A stretch of DNA of 64,000 nt from Paraspadella gotoi (Eukaryota > Chaetognatha). Both the position numbers and the translations under genes were made by a program. This document shows, piece after piece, positions 51,172-63,232 of the stretch. The stretch lies in the NCBI GenBank assembly GCA_051294375.1, contig CM119263.1, positions 13,408,414-13,472,413 on the forward strand. Direction: 5' to 3'. The first letter of the stretch is position 1. Every line of letters starts with the position of its first letter. The notes under the pieces are model-generated. The model ran no database searches. It was given only the letters and a program-made list of their open reading frames with translations, and was not told the DNA's origin.

Positions 51172-52513
51172 AATTCAAAACTGCGTTGTTTTTTTTTTTT
51201 CGCCTCAGAAAACAAAAAATCGGACCTTGGCTTGGAACCAAAGTCGGAGTTTTCTTCAGTCGTTTGTTCGTTGAAATGATTTCGAGAGTCTGTCAAAATA
51301 ATTCGCAAATTTACTACTGTCGATTTTTAACCGTATATTCCATTCGCTTCAAGCTCATTATCTTTTTTTATTTATTGTTGTTTTAAGTTCTTCTTGACCC
51401 TTTCTTCTTACACTCCGTTTCTCCACCCCTTTCCTTCAATTATCTTTTTCATCCTCAAAACCTCAACCGCAGATTCTCACCCTTACAAAAAAAAAAACTT
51501 TTCTCACCTCGAATCGAATCAATGGAATAAAAAAAGGAGAAGAAAACAAAAGGCGGTTTAGACAAACGAGGAACCCGGAATATATCCATCTTCTTCGGGT
51601 TTCCGCCCAATTAGGCCCAAAATTTTTTAAGCCGCCGCCGACGAGGTTGATCTTTTGTTTCTATCGTTCAGGTTCTTTTTCTCGGAAGCGCTGAATCAGA
51701 ATGAGTCCTTGTTTATTTTGCACTTTTTTACTCGCCTAATTAGCCGAAGGCCATAGAGCATTACTGAAAAAAACCCCTTCGCTTTGCGATTGTTTGTTTT
51801 TTAAACTAACTAACGTATCTAGAAACAACGTGATTTCAAGTTCCGTTTGAATTCAATTTTTTCCTTCGGACATTCTGCAAGGAAATTTTTTTTTTTTTTA
51901 ATTTATTTTCTCTCGATTTTCTGTCTTCGTTTTTCTTTCTTTTATTTTAATTCTCGGTTTTCCTTTTTCTCCTTTTTTTTTCCTTCGGAGAAATAAGATT
52001 CTTTTCAAGAAGACGCAGAAGACTAAAAAGGAAAAAAAAAAGCATAAAAAAGTAGAAAGAAAGAAAAAAAATTTTTTTTTCTTAATTTTTCTCTTCTCTG
52101 ATTTTCCATTTATCTTCGTTTTCCCAGTCGCTCTTAAAAAAAAAAGAAAAAACGGGGAGGAAATAAGAAAATAAAAACTGAGAAAAAAAAAGAAAAGAAA
52201 AGCTTTTTTCTCCCTCATTAACGACCGAGTCGCTCGCGGCCCCTCACCCACCTCGTCACTCACCCCTTTTCCCTCACACGCTATATTCACTCGGACCGTA
52301 CGTACAAAAACCCCAACCCCTCGACACGTACCCCTTTTTGTTCTCAAAGATTGAATCGCCTGTTTTATTTTTGTTGTTTGTTAGTCTATCAGTTTTTCTT
52401 GCTTTTCATTTTCTGACGAGTCTCGCGATGGTTGAGACGAAACAGCTTTTTCTAGGAACGCTTGAAATTCAGCTTAGTCGCAAGTCAGTTCAAAATCAGT
52501 GAGCTGACTTAAG

Positions 52514-52553
52514 AACTAGTTTCAAAAATTGTATACAATTTTTGAAACTAGTT
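52514..52553. other. Perfect 40-bp palindrome
   Basis: Two 20-bp arms with no loop: AACTAGTTTCAAAAATTGTA followed by its exact reverse complement, centred on GTATAC. Another inverted pair, AAGTCAG (52482-52488) and CTGACTT (52504-52510), sits just before it. Such a structure can extrude a cruciform. Confidence 0.9.
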
Positions 52554-52947
52554 ACATGTATCCCTGGGCGCGGTCAAAGAGAATCAAATTATATCCTTAC
52601 AAGCACAAAAATCTGATAAATCTTTTTGATAAAAAATGTTTAAATATCTTTTTTTTAACTAATGATTTCGGTATCTTTTTCTTCTCACCCTCAGTCCGTC
52701 CGCGATTTCGCGAGCCTAACGTCGCCACTCGAAAACTTTTCACCGAAGGCGAGTCGCCTTGGCTTTTTCGACTCCGCCTCCTCTTAAGCTTCTCCGACCT
52801 TACCCTCTCCTCACCCACAGCCCCGTCCTAACTCACCCAACGTTTTCGGGACGCCCGTCTCCCTCTCCTAATGAGGACGTCCTCAGTCTTTCTGCCTCTT
52901 TTTCCGTATTTACGTCAGTTACTCATTTGCATATTGGCGAAAAGAGA

Positions 52948-53071
<124 letters not shown>

Positions 53072-53654
53072 CTTTTTTTTATCTCTCAAGGCGAGAAACG
53101 AGATCTCAGATTCTTCAAACCCCGCTTTACGTTTCCTCGAGTTTTTTTGTCTTTTCTCTAATTCTTTTTTTTCCCCTTTTTTAATCCTTATCTTTCTTTT
53201 TCTTTGTTGTTAATTTTTTCTCTGAAAGCTATCCCACGCTCTCAGCGTTTTCTCGCCTCTGTCTTGATTTACAAACAAAATTTAACTCAATTAATTCTTT
53301 GTGACGCGTGTTATCAATGTCTTTTATATATATTCTTATACTATTCTTTTGTGAATATCAAAAATTCATACTAATTATTATTTGAACTGTATTGTTGAGA
53401 CAGGTTTGTTTTGCTACTCTTGTTTAGATTTAGGCTATAGATTAAGCCTCCTTTGACTTCACCACAATCATAATGTGACGAACGCCATCTCTGGCGAAAG
53501 TCCGTTCTTGGTTTTCGCCATCTTCGCCGACGCAGTCAGAAACACAATAACAATAACAGGGGTATTACCAATAATGCCGACAGTTTCACTCATGGGCCAC
53601 TTTCGAGAACGCTGTTTGGGGAGAAAACGGCCGAACACAAACTCTATCCATATC

Positions 53655-53819
<165 letters not shown>

Positions 53820-53946
53820 TATACGTTTTTTTGTCGTGCGAGCAAAGACCGAGAACAAGACTGGAAGCAATAATAATTTTTTAATGACATACATACATAA
53901 TATATTATAAACATAAAGAGGACATTTCTAATATTTAGTAAGAAAA

Positions 53947-54234
53947 TTATCGTCTATCAATCTGATATTCCCACGTATTAGCTGGGATTTTGTTTTGGTT
54001 CACTCGTAAAACTGGATCGGATTTCACAAACTCGCGTTGTGCTTTCACGCTGCCGCCGCCGTCGTCGTCGTCGTCCTCAGACTCATATTCGACGCCGTTG
54101 TCGTCGTCGTTGTCGTCGTCGTTATTGTTCTTCCGTTGCCAAGGCCACCGAATCTGCCATCGAAGACATTTCTTTTCGTTTGAGATCAAAAAAGGAAATT
54201 GGAAATCGTATCCCTCTTCCTCCGCCCCGCTCAC
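53947..54234 (-). CDS. Candidate exon: Asn/Asp-rich protein segment
   Basis: A 95-codon minus-strand frame ends at a stop just below 53947. Its first third is Trp/Arg-rich, the middle is an Asn/Asp run, and the last third (VKAQREFVKSDPVLRV and onward) is ordinary sequence with no repeat bias. The non-repetitive C-terminal part makes it more credible than the other GAC-derived frames. The first Met at 54234 may not be the true start. No family is recognised. Confidence 0.3.
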   Translation of the reverse strand: MSGAEEEGYDFQFPFLISNEKKCLRWQIRWPWQRKNNNDDDNDDDNGVEYESEDDDDDGGGSVKAQREFVKSDPVLRVNQNKIPANTWEYQIDRR

Positions 54235-54248
54235 CGCCCCACCCTTTC

Positions 54249-54340
54249 TAAGCCTCTACCTCGTGGTGCAGGGCCCCATCTCCCTCTTTCTTTCTAAGCC
54301 TCTTCCTCGTGGTGCAGGGCCCCATCTCCCTCTTTCTTTC
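54249..54340 (+). repeat. 46-bp tandem duplication, 2 units
   Basis: Units 54249-54294 and 54295-54340 differ at one base (CTACC versus CTTCC). Each contains GTGGTGCAGGGCCCCATCTC. Confidence 0.95.
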
Positions 54341-55366
54341 TCCCACGCACTCCTTTCTTTCTTTTTACGTTAGCCTATCCCCACTCGGACCCTTCCTTTT
54401 TCATTCCTTACCTATTTCTCCAACGCCCATCCATCTCATTATCCTCTTTTCTTAGTATTATTTCTCTCTTTCCCATATTCTCTTTTTTTTTCTTCTCATA
54501 TTACGATATGTTCTAGTCGCATTTCGATGATATCAATGATACGCTGTGTTTATACATCAAACTAAAGCCATTATGATAAAATTAAATCCGTACCCCCTTT
54601 TTACTCTGTCACAAACACTATAACACTGTGTATCATCCCTTTTCTCTCTCCTCCGACTTTTCATTCTCCTATTTCTTCATCCCCTCTCTCCCTTCTGCCT
54701 CCGCCGTCTCATCTCATCCCTCAGCCTCGCCTCACGCTTCCTCATAACCTTGTTCCCTCGGGTTCCAGTTATAACGTCATGTTTCTCTCGATGGCTGCGG
54801 ATTTCTTCCAGTTAATGGTTGTATACGTGAATATGCACACGCGGCTTCGAAACGGGCGCGCGCGCACACGCGGCGAGACGTGCGCGTGCGCGCGTCGCAC
54901 GTGACCGCGAAACGGACGGACGGATGAAGTTACGCGATGAGGAAGGAGAAGAAGCGACGCTGAGGCGGCGATTCGTGACGATTAGAAATATTTTTGACGT
55001 ATAATTGAGAGGTTTAACTTAATTGGTTTATTTTTTAATTAAATGAAAAACAAAAGAAAACAACACCTACGGCTACTGCATTAGCTTTTGTGTTAAGCTT
55101 AATCGTGGATTTTCGAGTTTAAAATTATATTCGGTTTGAGCTAAGCATTTTTTGCATTATTTCCGCAACGACATTCTTCCCCGAGGACCAATAAAAGTTG
55201 ACTTTCTTGTTTTTGCGTTCTTTCTCCCCCCCCCCGACTTTTTTACGATCATTTTTCCATCGGTTTTCCTCTCCAATCCTCATAATATTTTCTAAAAATA
55301 GAATCAATGCGATGGAATTGTAAAAGTTAATTCTATATTCATTTTAAAAAAGATAAAAGATAAGGT
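54341..55366. other. Single-copy non-coding segment
   Basis: Pyrimidine-rich DNA to 54740, then a CpG and CACGTG-containing alternating purine-pyrimidine stretch (54838-54905), then AT-rich DNA. No open frame is supported. Confidence 0.5.
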
Positions 55367-55407
<41 letters not shown>

Positions 55408-55480
55408 GAGACAGAGAGAGAGAGAATGATGAGGAGAGAGAGAGAGCAGAGAGAGAGAAGAGAGAGAGAGAAGAGAGAGA
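55367..55480. repeat. (GA)n microsatellite
   Basis: Interrupted GA repeats, continuing into purine-rich DNA to about 55690. Smaller CT tracts follow at 55992-56034 and 56430-56505, the latter containing GTGTGT. Confidence 0.9.
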
Positions 55481-55986
55481 CCGATTATGGGGGAGGAAGA
55501 GAAAGGAACTCGGAAACATCTTTTCTGCTTCTCGTCTTCAGGAGGAAGTGGAAACGAAGCTCGGGGTCGATAAGGGAGAAGTAAAAGAGGGAGAATGGGG
55601 GGGGAATGTGGGTGGGAATGGGGGGGAATGGGTGGGGCGGTGAAATTTACGAGAGAAAGGTAAGGGAGAGAGACAGAGGAAGTAAAGGAAAGGTAGAAAC
55701 GCGTTGGGTGGAACCCGGGCGTAATAAGTTTAAATCCCACATTGATACGACTATTGCGTAAAAATAATTTATATTTAATGCAATGATTAAAGACAGTAAT
55801 TTATCCTACATATTTTGAATTGTATTATTACGTTTATGAGTTGACATATTGAAGCAGCGGATCATTTTGATAATATGGCATTCTTTTTAAACTGACTCCG
55901 CGAACCGTTTCTCTTCAATCAGCAAAAACAGTAGAGATGTGTCAAAGACAAAGAAAATTTAAAGGAGAATACATTGTCAAATGTAT

Positions 55987-56037
<51 letters not shown>

Positions 56038-56443
56038 CAAAACTTTAATGTTAGTGAAACCGAATATTTGTGATTTCAAATGCTGATGAAGACTCGAAAT
56101 CCAAAGGAGTTGAAACATGTCCATTGATTATTAAAAAACTTTGTTGTAAAAAAACGAAATTTTCGTTATTCTCCTTTAAATTTCACACTAACAACAAAAA
56201 TAATGTTTACTATTTCTGAAATGCAAAATAGTTGTGGTCATTTAATACGTATATGACGCTAAGCGTTTCTCCGATTTTTTTCACTCCTAACCTTTCTTCA
56301 TCCTCATCATCACCACTTGACCCAATTTTTTTCTCTCGCTTCTCCCTCATCCGATGCCACGCCCACTTTTCCGAACGGCGCCACAGTTCCGCCGCGCAGC
56401 GAATATAATTGGCACCATTACCCCAATATCTCTCTCTCTCTGT

Positions 56444-56502
<59 letters not shown>

Positions 56503-56586
56503 TCTCCAAGCTCTCTTTTTTCTAGACAAGTCGACTCGTTTGTGTTGTTTTGATATCACGGTAACTTAATGACGAATCTTTTTTAA

Positions 56587-56714
56587 AACTTTAAATTATA
56601 AGTTTAATTGTCTCCGTAGTGGAAATATGATATATGGACAGTGTANNNNNNNNNNAACTTTAAATTATAAGATTAATTGTCTCCGTAGTGGAAATATAAT
56701 ATATGGACAGTGTA
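56587..56714. repeat. Short direct duplication around a 10-N gap
   Basis: About 59 bp ending in GGACAGTGTA before the gap (56646-56655) is repeated after it with two base differences, from AACTTTAAATTATAAG to GGACAGTGTA. The gap probably hides an unmerged overlap. Confidence 0.9.
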
Positions 56715-57780
56715 ATAGAAGACAATAGAAGACAAGAAGAAGGCAAGCTTATTGAAATGGTATGTATAGATAATTTTTAACATATCGTACATATACTTAA
56801 ACCGTTCATAAAGACTACCTTCGTTTCACAGTCCACCGTAATAAAATAATGAGGTTTCGTAATACTAAATCGTATGCTTTTCCAAAAACAACATTTAACT
56901 TTCTTTGTTACTATCTCCCTTTTCCTCATCCACCTTTTCGTTCCTCCTTTCATCTTCCTCCATTTTTTTTTCACTTTTCCTTGTTTATCTCTTTTTTGGA
57001 ATTTTTTGTCTAATCCCTTTTTTTCTCCTGCGCACGTCGTCGTCCACACCGTCGTCGTGGTCGTCATCGTCGTCTCCCCTCGTAGCCGTCGTCGTCGTCA
57101 TCGTCGTCGCCTTTGAAGTCTTTGTCCCGAAATTCAACAAAAGATGAAATGGTGGGAGGAGAGGGAGACGAGACGAAGCGAAAGGGAGAGAGAGTGTGAG
57201 AGAGAGAGGGTTTGGTTAGAACGAATGAATTTTAAAAAAAGGGGAAGCGTCGAAAAGATACGAGCGCGTCAAGACAGAACGGATAGAGATAGAGAGGAGA
57301 AAAAAAGAAGAGGTGAACGAAATGAGGTGTTTGGATGTGATAAATAATTTGATCGTCGTTTCGTGATTTCGTCTTCAGCGTTTCTATTTACATTTACATT
57401 TCTCGGTCGCATTCGAATCAATTCTATTCGTATTATATTTTTTTATTTATCTTTCATATTTTTTCTCCCTTTTTCTTTTCTTTACTTCTTCAAATTATTT
57501 TCTTTTTTCCTTTTTTCTCCTTCCTTTTTCTTCTTCCTTTCCTTCTCCTTCACGGTTCGAATTCGGGTGACGTTTCGCCGAAATTCCCCAATTTATCATC
57601 GCGTGAAATCGTCGTGAAAAAAACCCCTCCTCCCGTCCAACGGTAATAATAATGGATGAAGTTAAAAGCGCGGGAAAAACGCGCGCGCGGCCGCGGGACC
57701 GGAAACACGTACGCGCGTTCCAGGACAACGTCGCCGCCGTGGACGCGGCGCTGAGAGAGTAGAGAGAGGAGAGAGGGGAG

Positions 57781-57812
<32 letters not shown>

Positions 57813-59552
57813 AAAGAGAGAAAGTCGTCTTCCCTTCGTCTCGTCGACAGAATCTTTCTTTTTTTTCCTCTTTTATTTTTGTTTCCCAATCGGAAAAGAT
57901 AATTTGCTTTTAAATACAAAGATAAGTACGTAAATAATATTTGGTTGACCAATGACCATCAGTTTTTTGAGTTTTAAAATTCAACCTTCATACGACTTCT
58001 CCATATTTACATATTCTCCACATCCCTTTCCTTCCAGCCTCTCAAAAAAAAACCCTCCCTTTCCCCCCACTGCTTCCTTTCCTCTCTCTCCCTCCTCCCA
58101 TCAGCCCCGTCGGGACGGCCGCATTTCCTTCATGATTTTATCACCTATCTTCTGCCATTTTTATTTCCCCATCATTTTTCCTTCCCCTCCACGTCCTCAC
58201 ATCTTTGGCACCATCATTTCATATTTTATATGAATAGCTTCAGACGCGCTCGCTTTCCTCGTCCTCTTCTTCCCACTTCCCTTTGCCCAACTCCTTTTCC
58301 TCTTTTCACCGCCCCCCCCCAATACTCGCCATGCGCTTAGAACACCACCTGGCGATTTATCTTTTCTAATACTAGTTAAAACCGCTGTTTCATTTGTGTC
58401 GTGAAAAAATAATAACTTGCCTTTTTTATTTGAAGTATTAAATAATGATTGGCAATGACTCACGTTAATGAATAATATTAAACGATTCAAATGGACACAA
58501 TCGCTAATTTTGTAGTAAGCACGAGAATCGCTGAACTTCGAACTTGGAAAATCTTACGCAAGTTACAAACTTCATCGCCAGTTCTCACCCAAGGGTCCCG
58601 CCTCACCCCCTCCCCATTCTTCACGCCTTACCCCAAAGCCGCTCCCCCACGACCCAGTGTCATCTTTTTCATCGCGAATTTCAGCGAGAAAATGGAATAT
58701 TCAGTCAGATAATGAAAATTTGAATCAATTTTGGGGGGAAAAGGATGCGTCGAGGCGACGAAGGATCGTGGAAGGAGAAGCGAAGAAAATTGGAGGCGAA
58801 AAAAAATTGTGTTCGAATGGATTTTTTTTTTCTTTCTCGGGGTCCGTCTTTGAGTAAAATGTGGAGGAGGAGGGGGAAAGAAGGAGAGAGATGGGACAAA
58901 CGAAATTTATGGGTAACGATAAGTTTGTTTTTTTCATATTAGTACCCTCGTGAGGAATGCAGCGAACGCTGGTGGGAAAACCTAAGTACTGAAATGTTTT
59001 TATTAAAGGAAACTTCTTTTGGTCCTCGGTTTTAGGTAAAGTCTATGGAACCAAATGAACAAGTGATATCCATTTTGGCGTTAAACCAACTAAATTTTTT
59101 TCTTTTTACGTATTTTAGGTAATTCTTCTCACATGACATAGTATTCGGTCGGCAAAAATTGACATAATTGAAAGCTTGCTATGTCATTATCTAGTAAGAG
59201 TGATGGAGGCCTTAAACCAGCAAATCCTGTCCAAAGTCAGGGGCAAGATAGCTTATTTATTAAATGGACGGAAAATTTTTATATTGGTTGTACAAATTTC
59301 ATAAGTTTGTTTGCTCGCGTCAAACGAAAATTAGTCGATGCTTACGAAGTCGATGACTTCGTTTCCAAGAAAAAGTTCTTTTGTTATCGAAAGGAGCAAA
59401 AAACTTCGACGTTTCTTGCTTTTTCCACTTTTCATCAACGATTGTTTTCTTTTCAAAATTTCCAAATTCCTTCGTGTTAGTTTTATTAGTTTCGGTTTCC
59501 GTCTAAAAATTTTCCTTGCTTCTTTCTCTTTTTTCGGGCGCCAATTCCTGAG

Positions 59553-59626
<74 letters not shown>

Positions 59627-59814
59627 CGAGAGAGAGAGAGAGAAGAGATGGAAGATGGGCGGCGTTGAAATGCTTTTGAGTGGTTCAGCCACTGCGGACC
59701 TTTAAGCCTCTTTTCCATTTTCAAAAATTAGAGAAAAAGTCCAATAATTTTGAAATGTTGGGATTTTCAAAGTTATAGGAAGCCTCTCTCTCTCTCTCTC
59801 CTCTCTCTCTCCTC

Positions 59815-59864
<50 letters not shown>

Positions 59865-60203
59865 TCTCGTTTTTCCTTTATTCATTTTTTCCCCTTTTTC
59901 TAAATCAGTTTTTTTCACTCTTCGCTTTACGTATTTATCAATTATTGTCTGCGGTAAGATAGCTTACTTATTCGATGAATGAATATTTGATAATTTCTCT
60001 ATTGGTTATACCAATTTTATAAAATCCTATACTAGAAAAAAAAACACGTCATTTTCATTATTCAACATTATTTCACGATAAACATTCAAAAATTTGGGAA
60101 CAAGCCGTGTTCAGTATCGCAGCACCAAATTTTTTCCGTCGAAAAGAATTTGGCGAATCTCGCGACATTAAAGTTGACAATATTTCATGATTAGCGCGGC
60201 GTA
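56715..60203. other. Single-copy segment with no supported gene
   Basis: Contains a minus-strand Asp-rich stretch (57010-57137), pyrimidine-rich DNA (57400-57560), a CpG patch (57660-57750), GA/CT tracts (57757-57820, 59558-59645, 59789-59860) and AT-rich DNA. The 59181-59480 plus-strand frame is open for 99 codons. Part of it (59230-59300) resembles 59946-60030 (AAGATAGCTTA...TATTGGTT), so it may belong to a dispersed repeat. Confidence 0.5.
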
Positions 60204-60332
60204 ATGTTGGCCGTCTCCGCTAGAGCCGCCGACGCGGTCGAGGCCGACGCCGCCGATAAATCCGGCGTTCAGTTGTGTTATGAGTCCGTTTTGCGCGTGA
60301 TTCCGTCGACGTCGCCGTTTCCACGTGATTAA
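60204..60332 (+). CDS. Small open frame, 42 codons, in a CpG-rich patch
   Basis: ATG at 60204 to TAA at 60330-60332. The start reads Met-Leu-Ala-Val and the frame is Ala/Asp-rich in the middle, with normal residue diversity and no simple repeat. The surrounding 60190-60420 is CpG-dense and different from its AT-rich neighbours. No family is recognised. It could be a first exon, a small peptide, or a non-coding CpG island. Confidence 0.25.
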   Translation: MLAVSARAADAVEADAADKSGVQLCYESVLRVIPSTSPFPRD

Positions 60333-61250
60333 GACGTTAAATGGTTATTTCGGGCCCCGCAATTAGGACGCGTTGATGACCCATTTCCACCCACGTCGCC
60401 GCACATGGGACCTGCCGCAGTCACCCTCCTAGCCTTCGTACGGGACCCTTCCCTTCACTTCTTTTTTATATTTTTCCTTCTTCCCTTCTCTTTCCTCTTT
60501 CCTCTTTCTCTTACCAGCCCCCCCAGCCAATAACAATTTCCTCCCCTTCACCTACCAACCCCCCATCCTTCTCGTTTCCAAACTCATTTCCCCCCTTACC
60601 ATTTCGTTTGCAGGTTTTCTTTACTCACCCGAGCGTGAGGCCGGTCTTCCTTACCCTTGACTCGCACCATTACTTTCGGCTCATAAGTTTTTCCTCCCTT
60701 CCGTGTCCCCCTTTTTTTTCTCCCTTGCCCCCCTTTTTTTCTCCCTTGCCCCCTTTTTTTTTTCTCCCTTGCCCCCCTTTTTTTTTGCTCTGCTCGTCAC
60801 GGCGATGACTTCCTCTGCTCCCCAAATTTCCCTTCGCTCATCTTCTCTGCTTCCCTGCTTCTTCTTTCTTTCTGTTCACCTCTCAAACCAACTCTTATTC
60901 ATTTTTTATGGCGGCATGTTTCCAAAAAAAAAAAAAAAAAAAAAAATTTTAGAAATCGTAAAAATTCTAGAAAAAAATTGTTTTGAAACATCTTTCAGGA
61001 AAAAAAAACTTACTTTTTCTTCGCTTTTTAAACAGCACATAAAATTATATTCGGATTCGGATTCTTTGTTTGTCTCATTCATAACTTACCTTATCTTGAA
61101 ATACTCCGTTTTGCTTCTCAGCCTCCCTCGCCTCTCGCTAGAAGCGCCACCCGAGTTTATTCGTCTCCTCTTCCTCGGCGCCCAAATCTCTACAATGTCT
61201 CCCTCCACCCCGCAACCGCCAAAGCGCCGCCCGCTCTCGTAACCCGCGAC
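60333..61250. other. Non-coding stretch with a homopolymer-block repeat
   Basis: Pyrimidine-rich DNA. 60705-60788 repeats the block TTTTTTTCTCCCTTGCCCCC about four times at 20-24 bp, with varying T and C run lengths. An A22-type run follows near 60930. The 60703-61242 plus-strand frame is a by-product of this repeat. Confidence 0.5.
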
Positions 61251-61631
61251 GTGATCTCACCACGCCACATTTGCGTCGCCCTCCCTCCCGCCGTTACAAC
61301 CGACAGAGGGCGCTGCCGCCGCCTCTGCCGACGCCATCGCCGCCCCAAAACCGCCGACGCCGACACCGACGCCGTTCCACGGTCATTACCGCCGCCGACG
61401 TCATCGTTCGAAGGCGTTTTTGGCGGAAAATCCGCGGCAACGAAAACCGAGAAAAAGGAAAAGCCAAAAATTGGGGCAAAAATTGGGTCCCGAGTTGGAT
61501 TTCGGCGGCAGACGTGTTGGAGTCTCGGTGCAAAAACCCAAGAAAATCTCAAAAATGTTTTATGGAAAAACCTCGGGGCAACAAGCAGGTGCAAATCCAG
61601 CGAAATAAATCTATTGTTGTTTAATCATTGA
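61251..61631 (+). CDS. Possible CDS in CpG-rich region (frame uncertain)
   Basis: 126 codons from ATG, Arg/Pro-rich and then Lys-rich. Two other plus frames (61271-61624, 61420-61608) and one minus frame are also open here, so the coding frame cannot be picked from sequence alone. AATAAA occurs at 61604-61609. No domain is recognised. The region could instead be a CpG island with a CTCF-like site. Confidence 0.2.
   Translation: MISPRHICVALPPAVTTDRGRCRRLCRRHRRPKTADADTDAVPRSLPPPTSSFEGVFGGKSAATKTEKKEKPKIGAKIGSRVGFRRQTCWSLGAKTQENLKNVLWKNLGATSRCKSSEINLLLFNH
61300..61314 (+). promoter_or_regulatory. CTCF-like site
   Basis: CCGACAGAGGGCGCT matches 14 of 15 positions of CCRSYAGRKGGCRSY and includes AGAGGGCGCT, the part preferred by insect CTCF. 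Confidence 0.5.
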
Positions 61632-62932
61632 CTTGCTCACTAATAAACATGATTCATTGATTCATTAAAGTTTTTTCACCTGATATTCGAGCTTTGTCCC
61701 AAATTATGCCTATTTACACATTTGCACGTCCGTAACTTTTCCCCATTAACATAACTGTAATTTCTCATAAATACTATCCATGAAATTTGCTTGACTGCTA
61801 AACAATGCTCTGCGCAAACGTTGCCGTTCTCCCGAGGCGTGACTACACCTTATGAAACCCATATTCATTACGGTTTTTCGGGGAGGAGCGGCAACTAGAG
61901 ACGACGACTCATTAGTAACCTGATCTCCGTTGAAGCGGCGACCGGCTGGCTCTCCCCACCGGCCTCCCCTTCAACCCACGCTATTTTCGCGAGATTAGCA
62001 GGGATCCACAATCCACATTTCACCTCTTAAGCCTTAAGTTAAGGCAGCCAGACCCTTTTTGTATCTACACCCCAGCTCAGTTTACGTCGAAGCATCCTTG
62101 TTGTCGAATGCCAAATCAATATCAATTTTTCATGGATTTATTCGATAAAAAGCCAACTTGCCCATACGTATATACTCAACGTAGAAACTAAAACTGTGTT
62201 TAATATCACTATTCTTATAAAAACATTCAATCTAATTTATTCTAGTACGCGGCGTAATTTCTGATAACCACGCCAGCCATCTCACAACCAAACCCACCCT
62301 TACCTTACCCCATCCCCACCCAAGCCTCACATTAGTCTCGCACCCTCGAGTTCAGCCGAAGCGAAGGTTATTACGACCGAGGTTCCTGTCATTGGTTTCG
62401 ATGGGAGGGGAGGACGGTTTGGTGAGAAGGAAAAGGTCGGTCAAGTGATATGTGAATAGAAAAAGGTAAGTATTAATATGAAGAGAAAATAAAAGGGGAT
62501 AAGGGGGTGTTTGTATATAAATGTAAAAGTCTCTGATGGGTGTGATAGCGCGATGAAATCAATTAGGGTTGTCGGGCGAGGGAAGTTTATTGGGTGGGTT
62601 CGGGAGGTTGTAAGTCTCCGGGGAAAAGGGCCGGGTCTCACATCTCAACCGTCGTCCGACTTCTGGCTCTTGTTTATTCATTCGTTAAATAGTTGAAGGC
62701 CGCTGACGTCGCGAATTTGGGGAAGAACTCGTTCGCTAGAGTCGAAATCCTTTGTTCGTTAAAGAAGTTTTCGGTTCATGAGGTTTTTGCGTTTTCGCTA
62801 CAAGGAACCCGAAGGTTTAGTTGATATAGGATAGATCGATTCTTATTATTTCCGATCGAAGGAAATATATTAAATGAATTCTAAAAATAGACTGGCAAGG
62901 CCGATTTATCGAGTAATTTATTTATACAAACG
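61632..62932. other. Intergenic DNA upstream of the cystine-rich gene
   Basis: Mixed-composition DNA free of the large repeats, with CpG patches near 61870-61990 and 62340-62400 and no supported open frame. It may contain control elements for the gene that starts downstream. Confidence 0.5.
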
Positions 62933-62940
62933 TATATAAG
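62933..62940 (+). promoter_or_regulatory. Candidate TATA box of the cystine-rich gene
   Basis: TATATAAG, 300 bp upstream of the start codon. A start about 30 bp downstream (62963-62972, near CTTTCATATC) would give a leader of roughly 265 nt. No other TATA-like element lies closer in a comparable context. Confidence 0.4.
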
Positions 62941-63044
62941 AGAAAAGGTTTTTGAAAGACCAATTAAACTTTCATATCAATGTCACGATAACCTAGAAGG
63001 ATACAGCTATCGATCCAGCTTTCATTAGGTGGCAGAACAAATCG

Positions 63045-63089
63045 ATGAAAATCCACGGGTTAAAAATCATCGACAAATTTCTTTTTTAG
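63045..63089 (+). other. Upstream ORF in the predicted leader
   Basis: ATG at 63045, 14 codons, TAG at 63087-63089, wholly upstream of the main start at 63233. If the leader begins near 62965, this could lower translation of the main frame. Confidence 0.3.
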
Positions 63090-63232
63090 CGTCTTCGGTT
63101 TCGAAAGAGTCTTTATTTCGTTCCCGTCGATCCGTCGACGAAATTTTAATTGTTCGAAGGCTCACCGCGGAATTAAGGGTCTTCGATGTCGAGATTCTGA
63201 GCCCCGACACCGCGCGAAGACTCAAATAAACG

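Noticed and set aside
59133-59187. ATGACATAG/CTATGTCAT inverted repeat as a microRNA hairpin
   Set aside because: Only nine base pairs around a 37-nt loop; too weak for a microRNA precursor.
63029-63229. 66-codon frame directly upstream of the cystine-rich start
   Set aside because: It opens with GTG right after a stop, has no ATG, and fits better as leader sequence.
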